From a virus, in IMG/VR virus record IMGVR_UViG_3300045135_000017, positions 1 to 23,839 of that record: a stretch of 23,839 nt of DNA; one strand, written 5' to 3'. A model generated the notes under the pieces. It did no database searches. It was not told the DNA's origin and worked only from the letters and a program-made list of their open reading frames with translations. Positions 1-8,000 of the stretch are shown in pieces. Each line of letters begins with the position of its first letter. Positions within the stretch are counted from its first letter, which is position 1. The position numbers and the translations under genes were made by a program.

Positions 1-279
1 AGTCTGACCTGCAGTTACAGCAAACTGTGATGCAGCAGAACCTTTAGCTAGGATGGATTCAATTGTATCTTTATCGTATCCTAGCATTGCCATCATGCCA
101 GCACTTTCATCTAGAACAGCTTGCTTTTTACGTCTTTCACTTTCACGTGCTAGTCGTTGACGTGTGGCAATAGATCGTTCTTCACGTGCTATTTCTTCTA
201 AGCGTTCTTCTTCATCTTCAATTCGTTCAACGATTTTCTCAGAAACACCAGCTAATATTCCACCAAAACTAAAAGCCAT
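1..279 (-). CDS. Charged helical phage protein, N-terminal part (runs off window)
   Basis: The first 93 codons of a gene whose 3' end lies beyond base 1; no stop is reached. The start ATG at 279 shares its A with the TAA stop of the upstream gene (TAATG), and an AGGAGAG ribosome site lies about 6 nt before it, so the start is firm. After a short glycine-rich hydrophobic N-terminus (MAFSFGGILAGV) the chain becomes a long run of Glu, Arg and Lys (about residues 14-55) that should form a charged helix or coiled coil. A milder stretch follows (MMAMLGYDKDTIESILAKG). Its place at the end of the virion gene block, after a probable internal virion protein, suggests another virion or ejection-related protein, but I do not recognise the family and the truncated length prevents comparison. 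Confidence 0.75.
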   Translation of the reverse strand, partial: MAFSFGGILAGVSEKIVERIEDEEERLEEIAREERSIATRQRLARESERRKKQAVLDESAGMMAMLGYDKDTIESILAKGSAASQFAVTAGQT

Positions 280-821
280 TATGCTCTCCTCGCCATTAAC
301 CCACCTTGTTCAGGTGCTGCCTGTTCCTGTTCTTCTTCCATCATGGGTTCTTCATCTACACCCTCAATTGCATCACGTTCTTCTTGTGCTGCTTCTAACT
401 CTTCAGGCAAACGTTCTCTAAGTTTTTTCATTGCCAATGCAATTTTAGTGTCTGAGAACTCGTCTTCATCTCTACGTCTTTCAATACCAGTTGAGTATTC
501 AATACCTGCATCATCACCAATGTATGCCATCATTTCTACAAGTACAGGGATTACAAGCATACCTACATCAATTGTGTGTAGCCCCTCCATAACTGCAGCA
601 GACTGCATACCTTCAGCAATCGTAACTAGTGGTATACCCAACTCCATGACATCCAGTAGCTGTTCTAGTACATCGGGGTCAGTGAATCGTGGTAGGTAGT
701 AGTCTAACGCTTCTTCAACTGTTGTATATTGTGGTGGTTTCTGCCAAGGTCTACCGCCAAGTTCAGCAGTCATACCCATACCTGGTACTGGACCAGTTAT
801 TAATTCACGCCTACTTGCCAT
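279..821 (-). CDS. Unknown acidic phage protein, 180 aa
   Basis: I do not recognise this protein. The N-terminal half (about residues 30-110) looks folded: a segment that begins with TVEEALDYYLPRF is followed by a hydrophobic stretch (GMLVIPVLVEMMAYIG, about 87-102). The C-terminal 60 residues are a charged helical tail that ends in a Glu/Gln/Ala-rich low-complexity segment with two methionine pairs. The start ATG at 821 overlaps the end of the upstream 68-aa gene by 11 nt, and the stop overlaps the next start as TAATG, so the three genes are probably translationally coupled. The hydrophobic stretch is short and could be a buried helix rather than a membrane segment. Its position at the end of the structural block favours a virion or assembly role; this is inference only. 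Confidence 0.8.
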   Translation of the reverse strand: MASRRELITGPVPGMGMTAELGGRPWQKPPQYTTVEEALDYYLPRFTDPDVLEQLLDVMELGIPLVTIAEGMQSAAVMEGLHTIDVGMLVIPVLVEMMAYIGDDAGIEYSTGIERRRDEDEFSDTKIALAMKKLRERLPEELEAAQEERDAIEGVDEEPMMEEEQEQAAPEQGGLMARRA

Positions 822-1017
822 TCTTTAACCCCATTCTTGCTTTACGTAAGTCTCTGACCATTTCAACTACACGAGCTTCTGGTTCAGCTTCTTTCTCTTG
901 CTCTTTTTTCTTAGGAGTTAGACGACCAAGTAAACCAGTAGACTTTACAGGTTTTGGTTCTTCTTTTTCTACTAGAGCATTAATTCTTGCGTATGCTTTT
1001 GCTGCTTGATTATACAT
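811..1017 (-). CDS. Small basic phage protein, 68 aa
   Basis: A 68-residue, strongly charged protein with a helical N-terminus (MYNQAAKAYARINALVEKEE), a Pro/Lys-rich linker around residues 21-38, a Lys/Glu stretch, and a basic helical C-terminus (about 49-68) containing VVEMVRDLRKAR. An AGGAAGA ribosome site lies about 5 nt before ATG 1017 and the gene starts 13 nt after the stop of the 644-aa gene, which supports it as a real gene. Its last 11 nt overlap the start of the next gene. I recognise no family. Its size and charge suit a virion-associated or DNA-associated accessory protein, but nothing in the sequence decides this. Confidence 0.7.
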   Translation of the reverse strand: MYNQAAKAYARINALVEKEEPKPVKSTGLLGRLTPKKKEQEKEAEPEARVVEMVRDLRKARMGLKNGK

Positions 1018-1030
1018 GTTATCTTCCTAT

Positions 1031-2965
1031 TTAACCGAATATACCACCTAGATTATCAAAGCCACCTGTCAGGAATGTACCAATCAATTTACCAAATGAA
1101 ACTGATGAAGCGTAGTCATTCTTCAAACTTTGAATGTCGGCATTTTTATCGCCCTGAAGTTTGATCTGTGCCAGTTTGTTAACACGGTCACGTTCATTCT
1201 CAGCAGATTGCCATGCAAATTCCATACTATCTGAATAGTAGTTCCACAAGTTATTGTATGCAGTCTCTGACATGTTTAGAATTGACTTAGCATTAAGTTC
1301 ATTAGCACGGTTGATAGCTGCTGTGTTTGCAGTTGCAACTTCCCTACGCCATTGTACATTATTTTGGTCAATAACTAAACGGTTTTTTGCATTAAATTGT
1401 TGTCGTTGATTTTCTAACTCAGCGTTAAAACGTTCTTGTGCGTTAAGTTCACCAGCCCTAAACTGTTCCATAGCATTATTCTGTGATGCATTGAACTGTG
1501 ATGTTTGTGCTTGCAGGTTAGCAAAGAACTGGTTAGTCTGGTTTTCAGATGTAGCATTAAACTGACGTGCAGCATTCTCAGCAGCTTGGTCTGTAAACAA
1601 GGCTTGCTGCATAGCTTGTGCTTTAAACATTGTGGTTTGTTGTGCATTGGTAAGGTTAGCCATGTCCATCTGCATAAAGTTCTGTGCATTTAGAACTGCA
1701 GCTTGCTGACGGTTAGACAAGTTAGCCATGTCTAGCTGAGATAACGCAGCAGCCTCTGCCATTACAAGAGCTTGTTCATTGTTTAAGTTCTGTAGATTGA
1801 CAGTGTTAGCAATACGTGAGTTTTCAAGAGCAACCTGCTGTTCAGCAGTGAAGTTCATGTTAGCTATATCACTAACCTTGGACGCATTAATAACACGAGA
1901 TTGGAATGCTTGGTCAAACTCCATACCAATAAAGGCCGCACGTTGTTGTGCAGCCAGCATTGCCCGTTCTTGACGGTTGGATAAGTTCTGTGCTTCAAAA
2001 GCAGCTTGTGTAGCTGCATCAGCTTGTGCAATAGGTAGCGCAGACTCCATAGCAGCCTGTACAACAGCCTGTCCAGCCATAGAGGATGCACCTAGCCCAC
2101 GTGCAGCCATCGCACTGGTAGCGGCTCTCATGGCCCCTGCAGCCCATGCAGGTGTTTTACCACCTTCAAAGTCTTGCATTAGGTTGTCTAGCTGACCTGA
2201 AACTGTAGCTTTTTGTGATGGCGTAGCAGTTGCAGCTTGCACTTGCTCTGTAAACTTAGCTGCTGCAGCCGCATCTGCTGCACCCGTAACCAATTCACCA
2301 GATTGAATCTGACGTTGGGTAGGGTTATTCATTAAAATGCCAGTACCCTGTGCACTTTGTAGTGTGGATACAGATGTTCCCTGTTGTGTTTGTGCTTGAA
2401 CTAAATTTTGTTGATCTAAAGAACCTTGTGCAGCCTCTACTTCAGCTAACTGTTGTTGCATATCAGCAGTTACAGTATCAGCAGTTGTAGTAGCAGCACC
2501 AGTTGCAGTTGGTGCTTTAGCAGTATCTGTCTTACGAAGCATTGTAGTTTTAGCTTCAATATCACCAGTTACATCACCAACATTAGCCCCCATGAACTGT
2601 TGATCTTGTAGACCAATACCTGTGGCAGTTACTTTACCACCTGTAGGCAAAGCAGGATTGTAGGCTAAGTTAGCCATTTGATCTTCTAGTGGTCTAGCTT
2701 TGTTAGATGCGGCACCTTCACCATAATCAGCTAAGTCATCTTGATCTTCAGCAGAACCACTGTTAGAGAATGCAAGTTTTTTCTTGTTAGGAACCATACC
2801 ACCTTTTAACATGCCAATAGCCATGTCTTTGTATTGGTTCATCAGAGTTTGTTGTTCAGGGTTCTGAGCTAAGTAAGTGGCAAATTGTGACATGTCACCA
2901 GAGTAGCCCATAGTACGTGCTAATCTCTCTTCTGCTTCAGGTTTAAATCCTCTAAACTGTATCAT
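1031..2965 (-). CDS. Probable internal virion/ejection protein with 22- and 11-residue helical repeats (644 aa)
   Basis: A large Gln, Asn and Ala-rich protein, predicted almost wholly helical from about residue 165. The N-terminus (about 1-60) is a compact conserved-looking segment starting MIQFRGFKPEAEERLARTMG. Residues 327-458 carry 22-residue repeats with the motif N-[LF]-[STN]-N-x-Q at 327, 371, 393, 415 and 437. From 468 to about 530 the period becomes exactly 11, with Q/R-F-[N/F/R] at 468, 479, 490, 501, 512 and 523. Such 11-residue repeats favour right-handed coiled coils or amphipathic helices. The C-terminus is glycine-rich and hydrophobic (FGKLIGTFLTGGFDNLGGIFG). Podovirus ejection proteins of the T7 and P22 types are likewise long, helical and Ala/Gln-rich; assignment to that role rests on composition and position. 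A TAGGA ribosome site precedes ATG 2965. Confidence 0.8.
   Translation of the reverse strand: MIQFRGFKPEAEERLARTMGYSGDMSQFATYLAQNPEQQTLMNQYKDMAIGMLKGGMVPNKKKLAFSNSGSAEDQDDLADYGEGAASNKARPLEDQMANLAYNPALPTGGKVTATGIGLQDQQFMGANVGDVTGDIEAKTTMLRKTDTAKAPTATGAATTTADTVTADMQQQLAEVEAAQGSLDQQNLVQAQTQQGTSVSTLQSAQGTGILMNNPTQRQIQSGELVTGAADAAAAAKFTEQVQAATATPSQKATVSGQLDNLMQDFEGGKTPAWAAGAMRAATSAMAARGLGASSMAGQAVVQAAMESALPIAQADAATQAAFEAQNLSNRQERAMLAAQQRAAFIGMEFDQAFQSRVINASKVSDIANMNFTAEQQVALENSRIANTVNLQNLNNEQALVMAEAAALSQLDMANLSNRQQAAVLNAQNFMQMDMANLTNAQQTTMFKAQAMQQALFTDQAAENAARQFNATSENQTNQFFANLQAQTSQFNASQNNAMEQFRAGELNAQERFNAELENQRQQFNAKNRLVIDQNNVQWRREVATANTAAINRANELNAKSILNMSETAYNNLWNYYSDSMEFAWQSAENERDRVNKLAQIKLQGDKNADIQSLKNDYASSVSFGKLIGTFLTGGFDNLGGIFG
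1367..1987 (-). repeat. 22-residue then 11-residue coding repeats
   Basis: In-frame protein repeats within the 644-aa gene. Units of 22 residues begin at residues 327, (349 degenerate), 371, 393, 415 and 437; six consecutive 11-residue units begin at 468, 479, 490, 501, 512 and 523. At the DNA level the copies have diverged, so the periodicity is maintained at the protein level and this is not a recent tandem duplication. Confidence 0.85.
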
Positions 2966-2977
2966 TGTTTATTCCTA

Positions 2978-3454
2978 TTACCACTTACCTTGTTGTTTTC
3001 CTGTATAGTATAGCAATACTCCTAACAGTAAAACTCCAGATAAAAATGCCAGTATTCCAACTGTCCAATTAATTATTGCATCTTTAAGTTCTTGCTTACG
3101 ATAAGCCTCTTCTTTACGCTGCCTACGCATTTCAGCTTCTATACGAAGAACTTCTTCCCATGCTGATGGGCCATAGTACAAAGAGATGTGACTCTTTATT
3201 TCTTTACGCATCTCTTCCATTTTTCTACGATGTGCAAAGATTTCTATTGCTGTATTATCTTGACCCGTTGCTAATGATTTCCAAATGGGTGGGTTCTTAG
3301 TTTTTTCTTCAGCGTAGTTAAAGTCACTGAACGCCTGACCCCATTTAGATAGCTGGCTGGTCATGTCCTGTATATCACGACCTACGGATATACCGTGTTT
3401 GATAGCATTAAATGCTGACGTAGCTAAACCGACTGCTGTTACTGGATCAATCAT
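2978..3454 (-). CDS. Phage membrane-tethered protein with C-terminal TM segment, 158 aa
   Basis: The start ATG at 3454 overlaps the stop of the small cysteine-rich gene as ATGA, so it is probably coupled to it. The N-terminus (MIDPVTAVGLATSAFNAIKHG) is a mildly hydrophobic helix. The centre (about 75-125) is highly charged with EEMRKEIK and EAEMRRQRKEEAYRKQE stretches. Residues about 129-151 form one clear transmembrane segment (WTVGILAFLSGVLLLGVLLYY), followed by a short basic tail. The layout is a cytoplasmic helical domain anchored by its C-terminal end. I remember similar proteins next to small cysteine-rich proteins in other marine phages, without an assigned function. It could belong to the lysis or entry module made with the neighbouring membrane proteins; holin action by itself is not shown. 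Confidence 0.8.
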   Translation of the reverse strand: MIDPVTAVGLATSAFNAIKHGISVGRDIQDMTSQLSKWGQAFSDFNYAEEKTKNPPIWKSLATGQDNTAIEIFAHRRKMEEMRKEIKSHISLYYGPSAWEEVLRIEAEMRRQRKEEAYRKQELKDAIINWTVGILAFLSGVLLLGVLLYYTGKQQGKW

Positions 3455-3597
3455 AAGGTTATCTCTCTAGGACATATATACTCTGGACTAACCCTATAGT
3501 ATTTTGTTTTGTTGTCAGGGCATTTGTAAGTACAAGACTTATAAAAACCATCGTAGAAACTGTGACCAAACCCCACGATGAATATTAAACATGTCAC
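3451..3597 (-). CDS. Small cysteine-rich, probably exported phage protein (48 aa, GTG start)
   Basis: A short gene filling what would otherwise be a 139-nt gap. GTG 3597 has AAGGA exactly 6 nt upstream; the start overlaps the stop of the 120-aa gene (ATGTGA) and the stop overlaps the next start as ATGA, so it is nested in the operon on both sides. The protein begins with a short hydrophobic stretch (MTCLIFIVGFGHSF) and continues with FYDGFYKSCTYKCP and ends near YICPREITL, giving four cysteines (3, 22, 26 and 42). The C-x3-C pair and the third mature cysteine with Tyr/Pro-rich sequence suggest a small disulphide-bonded periplasmic or envelope protein. The hydrophobic part is short for a signal peptide and has no proper lipobox. 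Similar little proteins occur in marine phages as I recall; the function is unknown. Confidence 0.75.
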   Translation of the reverse strand: MTCLIFIVGFGHSFYDGFYKSCTYKCPDNKTKYYRVSPEYICPREITL

Positions 3598-3956
3598 ATT
3601 CCATCCTTGTTCATAATCATCGTGTTATGATCTCTGTTTACATACTTTAATTCATTTTCTATTAAAGCAAGACGTTGCTGTAATTCAGTAATACGTTTAA
3701 TTGTACTAGCAAGATTATCTAGCTCTTGCCATAATTCGTCAACATCATCCCAAACGTATTGTATTTCTTTTGCATTATCCGTTACATCACGTTTAAGATT
3801 TACATTGTCCTCAATAGCCATGCGGCTACCCAGTTGACTAACTGTTTCTTCTAATGATGCAATTGTAGCAGCCTGTTGGGAAACCCACCAAACTCCACCT
3901 GCAAGTTGGACAGCCATTGCAGCTACTAATGCTATGGGGAGTTTGATGTTTTCCAT
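3594..3956 (-). CDS. Membrane-anchored coiled-coil phage protein, 120 aa
   Basis: The N-terminus MENIKLPIALVAAMAVQLAG continues to VWWVSQ, one transmembrane segment at about residues 5-26. It is followed by about 90 residues of helix: SLEETVSQLGSRM (about 34-46) and, from about 60 to 110, heptad-like stretches such as ELWQELDNLASTIKRI and LQQRLALIENELKYV. The charge pattern suggests a short cytoplasmic N-terminus with the coiled coil outside the membrane. It lies between a second small single-TM protein (60 aa) and the cysteine-rich protein, starting 1 nt after the former's stop. The shape is that of an inner-membrane spanin-like or other lysis or envelope accessory protein; there is no specific motif to prove it. 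No strong ribosome site is visible, so reinitiation from the upstream gene is likely. Confidence 0.8.
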   Translation of the reverse strand: MENIKLPIALVAAMAVQLAGGVWWVSQQAATIASLEETVSQLGSRMAIEDNVNLKRDVTDNAKEIQYVWDDVDELWQELDNLASTIKRITELQQRLALIENELKYVNRDHNTMIMNKDGM

Positions 3957-3957
3957 G

Positions 3958-4140
3958 TTACTTTTCTGCTACTCTATTCTGGCGAACTAAAAAGTCTTGC
4001 CACATTGGTTTAATCATCTTGTAGTTTTCGTCAACTTTATATGAAACTACTGCCATGTTAGCATTCATCTGATAAAGTTGAAGTGCTCCCCAACTCAAGA
4101 TGCCAAGTGCGACAACACCAATTAGTTGCTCAAATTTCAT
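3958..4140 (-). CDS. Small single-TM phage protein, 60 aa
   Basis: MKFEQLIGVVALGILSWGAL is an N-terminal hydrophobic segment (about residues 5-24), followed by QLYQMNANMAVVSYKVDENY and a charged C-terminus ending VRQNRVAEK. One membrane helix with a 35-residue helical tail. The ATG at 4140 immediately follows the TAA stop of the upstream gene, with GAGG about 8 nt before it, so the genes are coupled. It could be a holin-like or spanin-like component, or a membrane partner of the 120-aa protein next door, which has the same layout on a larger scale. No family is recognised and no function is shown. Confidence 0.75.
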   Translation of the reverse strand: MKFEQLIGVVALGILSWGALQLYQMNANMAVVSYKVDENYKMIKPMWQDFLVRQNRVAEK

Positions 4141-4362
4141 TTATGCAGCCTCTTCTTTAGGTTGTTCTGATAGAGCTTTAGTAAGTGCATTCATAAATGC
4201 ACCACGACCCACGTTTAGTTGATCTAAATTAAACTGTGTAGATTTAATCTTACGATCCAAATCTGCGACATGATTAACAAGAACTTGTTGTTCATTTGTC
4301 ATGTCTTCATATTGATATTCTACATCGTCAATAACAATAGGCGTTGTTTTTTTCTCTGCCAT
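4141..4362 (-). CDS. DUF6447-like small phage protein, 73 aa
   Basis: A soluble, mostly helical 73-residue protein. The N-terminal part (VIDDVEYQYEDMTNEQQ, about 9-25) reads as a small beta turn and the start of a helix, followed by a helical hairpin: VLVNHVADLDRKIKSTQFNLDQL and GRGAFMNALTKALSEQ. The pattern 'IDDxEYxxxxMTxEQxxLVxHxxDLDRKI ... LxVGRxAFxxAL' resembles the small phage family I know as DUF6447; this is from memory and not checked. AAGGAG lies about 7 nt before ATG 4362, one of the stronger sites in the window. The family has no established role to my knowledge. It is placed after the fibre genes and before the membrane cluster. Confidence 0.8.
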   Translation of the reverse strand: MAEKKTTPIVIDDVEYQYEDMTNEQQVLVNHVADLDRKIKSTQFNLDQLNVGRGAFMNALTKALSEQPKEEAA

Positions 4363-4388
4363 TTGTTTTCTCCTTTTAGGTTGTCAAA

Positions 4389-4691
4389 TTACCACGGCAC
4401 TCCTGTACCTGTGGTTGGTGTTTTATCTGCTTCAATCTTTGCAGATAATGCTGCTTCAGTATCTGCTTGAGATACAGAATCTTGTACCCAACCGATTACA
4501 TCTGCTTCGGTTAGGTTATCGTAAGCAATAAAGTCTGCTGCATCTGCGTCATACTCTAAGCCTACTGTGCCGTATGTAGATGCAATGTAGTCGCCATCTA
4601 CTGCATCACAACGCCAGTGTGCTACTGTCACACCACCGTCTGATAGGTTACGTTCTACCGTTGGAATACTCCATGTGTAAGTTATAGCCAT
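4389..4691 (-). CDS. Small fibre-cluster protein (DUF7936-like), 100 aa
   Basis: Starts MAITYTWSIPTVER, a typical opening for small marine phage proteins of this type, then VTVAHWRCDAVDGDYIASTYG, and a conserved-looking C-terminal core FIAYDNLTEADVIGWVQDSV at about 54-73, with PTTGTGVPW at the end. The core matches that of the upstream 111-aa gene (FIEFENLTRDQILQWV), so the two are paralogues. I associate the pattern with DUF7936-like phage proteins. The final 'VPW' is a common ending in that group. AAGGA lies about 8 nt upstream of ATG 4691. The role is unknown; its position next to the fibre gene suggests a virion or fibre-associated part. Confidence 0.75.
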   Translation of the reverse strand: MAITYTWSIPTVERNLSDGGVTVAHWRCDAVDGDYIASTYGTVGLEYDADAADFIAYDNLTEADVIGWVQDSVSQADTEAALSAKIEADKTPTTGTGVPW

Positions 4692-4703
4692 TATATTTTC
4701 CTT

Positions 4704-5039
4704 CTACTCTGGTAACTCAATCCTTGTTAAAACAGGATTATCTGGGTCTACAACTTGTTTGTCTCTTAATTCAGAAGTAATACCTGTTTTTAAAGAATTA
4801 ATTTGGTCTTCTCCCACTTTATCCGTAACCCACTGCAAAATTTGATCTCTTGTAAGATTCTCAAATTCAATAAAGTTTTCTGTTGTTGGATTATCTAATT
4901 TAACAGGAAAAAAGTTGGTTACTGTATTAACTCCATCTGTACCTGTAAGAGAAAACTTAATCTCTTTTATAATATTGTTCATGCCGTTTATATTTGCTGA
5001 TTTGGCATTAGAAATATCCGTAGTGAAAGTTACACTCAT
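4704..5039 (-). CDS. Small fibre-cluster protein, paralogue of the next gene, 111 aa
   Basis: The start ATG at 5039 overlaps the stop of the fibre gene as TAATG and has a strong GGAGGA site about 8 nt upstream, so it is coupled to the fibre. The N-terminal half is beta-like (MSVTFTTDISNAKSANING, IKEIKFSLTGTDGVNTV). From residue about 57 it shares the pattern F-I-[EA]-[FY]-[ED]-N-L-T-x-x-x-[IV]-[LI]-x-W-V with the 100-aa protein that follows. The C-terminus (PVLTRIELPE) replaces the 'VPW' ending. The tandem arrangement points to gene duplication followed by divergence. Function not known; candidates are a fibre chaperone or a virion accessory protein. Confidence 0.75.
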   Translation of the reverse strand: MSVTFTTDISNAKSANINGMNNIIKEIKFSLTGTDGVNTVTNFFPVKLDNPTTENFIEFENLTRDQILQWVTDKVGEDQINSLKTGITSELRDKQVVDPDNPVLTRIELPE

Positions 5040-8000
5040 TATGCCGTTCCTCCGCTTATTCTTGATATGTACACTTGATACGCTAAACTACCAGCGGTTC
5101 TTTGAATTGTTGCGCTACCACTACCACTAGCTACTTGTACAGTAAACGTATTGCCACTAGAACCGCCTTGAACAAAAGAACAACTTCTTTGTTGGAATGT
5201 TCCTGCGTCTGGATCAAAAACCATAACTTGCCAAGCCACACCAGAGCCTGCATTAGGGTACATAGGAATTGCGGTTGTTCCGTTAGTTGTAACGATATAA
5301 AGAAGAGTAGCTCTATTATTAAAATCACTACCAATGGAGTTCTGACTGTTGTTGTCAAATGAATAATAAGCAACTACGTTTAACCCACTGGCACCTGCGC
5401 CATCGTTAAAAGAGTCATACGTTATTTCTTTAACGTCAGCAGTACCAGAAAGGTATAGGTTCTTGAATGCGCCACCAGATGTGCCAAGATTAGCATAATT
5501 ATCTTGAACTGTTCCGTCTTCGTCAGTAGGTAGTATTGCAGGAGGTGATGAACTACCTGTTGCGGTTAAACCTGTGCCACCGTTACCTGCTGATCGTGGG
5601 TCTAAAATTATTGTTGAAACTAAACCAGAACGACTTGCAATATTTCCTACCACAGTTCCGTCTTTACGAAACTGCATGATACTCCCATCACTGCTTGTAC
5701 GATTTATGTCAAAAACATTATTGTTGCGTGTTGCTGTAATTTCACCAGTACTGCGGAGTTCTATACCAGCATTAGTTAGATTTGACGCAGTTTTTCCCAC
5801 CAACAGATTGCCATTACCATCCAGACGCATTTTTTCTGTTGATGTACCATTAAAATAAATGCCGTAGGCTAAACCTTGATTAGTGCCTGAAAATGAACGA
5901 ACAAAGCCACCATAGCTGTTACCACCACTTCCATGCTCTAAAGTAATTTGGCTATTAGTATCCGTTTGTGGCCTTACATGAAGCATGGATGACATAGCAG
6001 TTTGACCAATACCAAGCCGACCACTGCCGTCTAAGCGCATATATTCTGTGCTGCCAAGATAATATCTGTATCCAGTGGGTCCGCTAAATGTAAGGTGTGA
6101 CGAGTTGGCAATGGTATTAACACCAATTCTGTATTCTCTTTGCCCTCCGTTATTACCTTCAATGACAATACCTGCATCTTCTAAGCTAGTTGTGTTTTTC
6201 ACACGCAATAACACATTGTTAGAACTTGCAGACAAATTTTGAACATCTAAGGAAATAGTACTGTCGGGGGTGCATCCAATGCCCACAGAACCGTTGCTGT
6301 CGATGCGCATGGCTTCTGAGCTGTTAGTAGCAAAAGCAATAGCACCATTACTAGAAGATGCATCAAGTGTATGAAGTGCACCGTTAGATGTGTTTGTTGA
6401 ACTGGTAAACCTAAGTGCACGACCATTATTACTATTATCACCACCAACACGAAGGTATTCGCCTTCAGCACCAAGAGCTACTTCAAATAGTGCATTAGGT
6501 GAATTTGTATTAATTCCAATTTTATCTTCTGAAGCATCTACAACAAATAAATTTGTTTTTACATCACCTTCAATACGGAAGTTAATATCTGCACCAGCTT
6601 CATTAAATACAGTTTCAGTTGGGTCAAGGCGCATACGACTGTAGTTAGAACCATTAGTTTGTGTAATAAAGTCTAGTCTACCGTCCTCTGTGGTATCTGT
6701 AACGTCCATAATAGTTGCATCAATAGAGGCGTAGATAGCTTTATTGCCACCGCTATCTTGACCTGCAAAGTCAATTGCACCAATAGCATCATTGTCTGCA
6801 GGACTTGCAGAGTTTCTGTGTAATTCAAATACTGGCCCTGCTGTAGCACCTGCATCTGTAGATGTTAGGTTAATTTCACTTGGTACAAAACCACCAGCGA
6901 TATTAACTTTACCTGTACCATTAGGTGTAATGTTAATGTCACCGTTAGTATTAGTAGAAGTAATGCTGTTACCATTGATATTAATGTTGTCTACATCAAG
7001 GTCTGTGTTGATTACAACTGTACCAGTACCATTTGGAGACAAGTTGATGTCACCATTAGTATCTGTGCTTGAGATAGTGTTTGTAATAAGGTTTAAATTG
7101 CCTACACTAATATCACCAGTTACGTCAATACCGTCAGTAGTAGTGGCGAGTTTAACTGAATTATCGTAATAAAGTGATATTGCACCATCATCATTGATGA
7201 TCATGTGCGTTTCATTATTGCCTACATCAGTGAAACGCCAAGCATTGTCTGTTTGTAAGTAACTATCTGTTGTTCCACCATCTCTAATAATATTATTAGT
7301 ACCATCGTGCCAAATTTGTAAATCAGAACCATTACCAAATTTTACTTTAGCCTGATCTGCAAACTCAAGAGCGTTATCACTTGCATCCCAAGTAACATCA
7401 TAACTAGCACCTTTGATAACAACATCACCATTAGCTTTTATACGCATACGCTCTGTGGCTGCTGCACTTTCATTTGTTTTAAACACAAGGGCAGTAGAGT
7501 TATCAGTAGAACTAAAGGTTGCTTCTGCTGCAGCTTCAATCTCAGCACCGACTAGGATAGCATCTGTACCACTCGCTTCATCTGGGGCATTAAAGCTGAT
7601 CTTACCAATAGTGTTACCAGATTCAACTGTTGTATCACCAGTTTGTAGACGAAGTGTAAAGCCACTAGCAGCTTGAGCATCTAGTCCTGTATCAGCAACG
7701 TGGGTTACAGACACGTCATCATCAGCACCAAATGTAAGGATAGCAGCATCACTCTGTAGTCTAAAGTCATCAGTAACGATAACTTCAGGTGAGGTAATTT
7801 TAGCTGTTGTGTCTGCTGCAATGTCTAGCTGCCCATCGGCACTTGAGCTAATAGATAATGCAGTATCACGAAACTGTAGGGCATTAGTTGTATCAATAAG
7901 AAGGTTTCCACCTAGACCGTCAATGTATGCTGTACCATCAATGTACAAGTCTTTAAACTTGAGGGATGCAGTACCAATGTCTAATCCAGCATTTGTACTA

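Noticed and set aside
1414-1689. Second minus-strand frame inside the 644-aa gene
   Set aside because: It is an out-of-frame reading of the Gln-rich repeats (giving Cys, His and Leu-rich protein) and fits no gene border.
6792-7169. Plus-strand open frame of 125 codons opposite the fibre gene
   Set aside because: Periodic Pro/Leu/Ser composition mirrors the repeat codons of the fibre; no ribosome site or neighbours on that strand.
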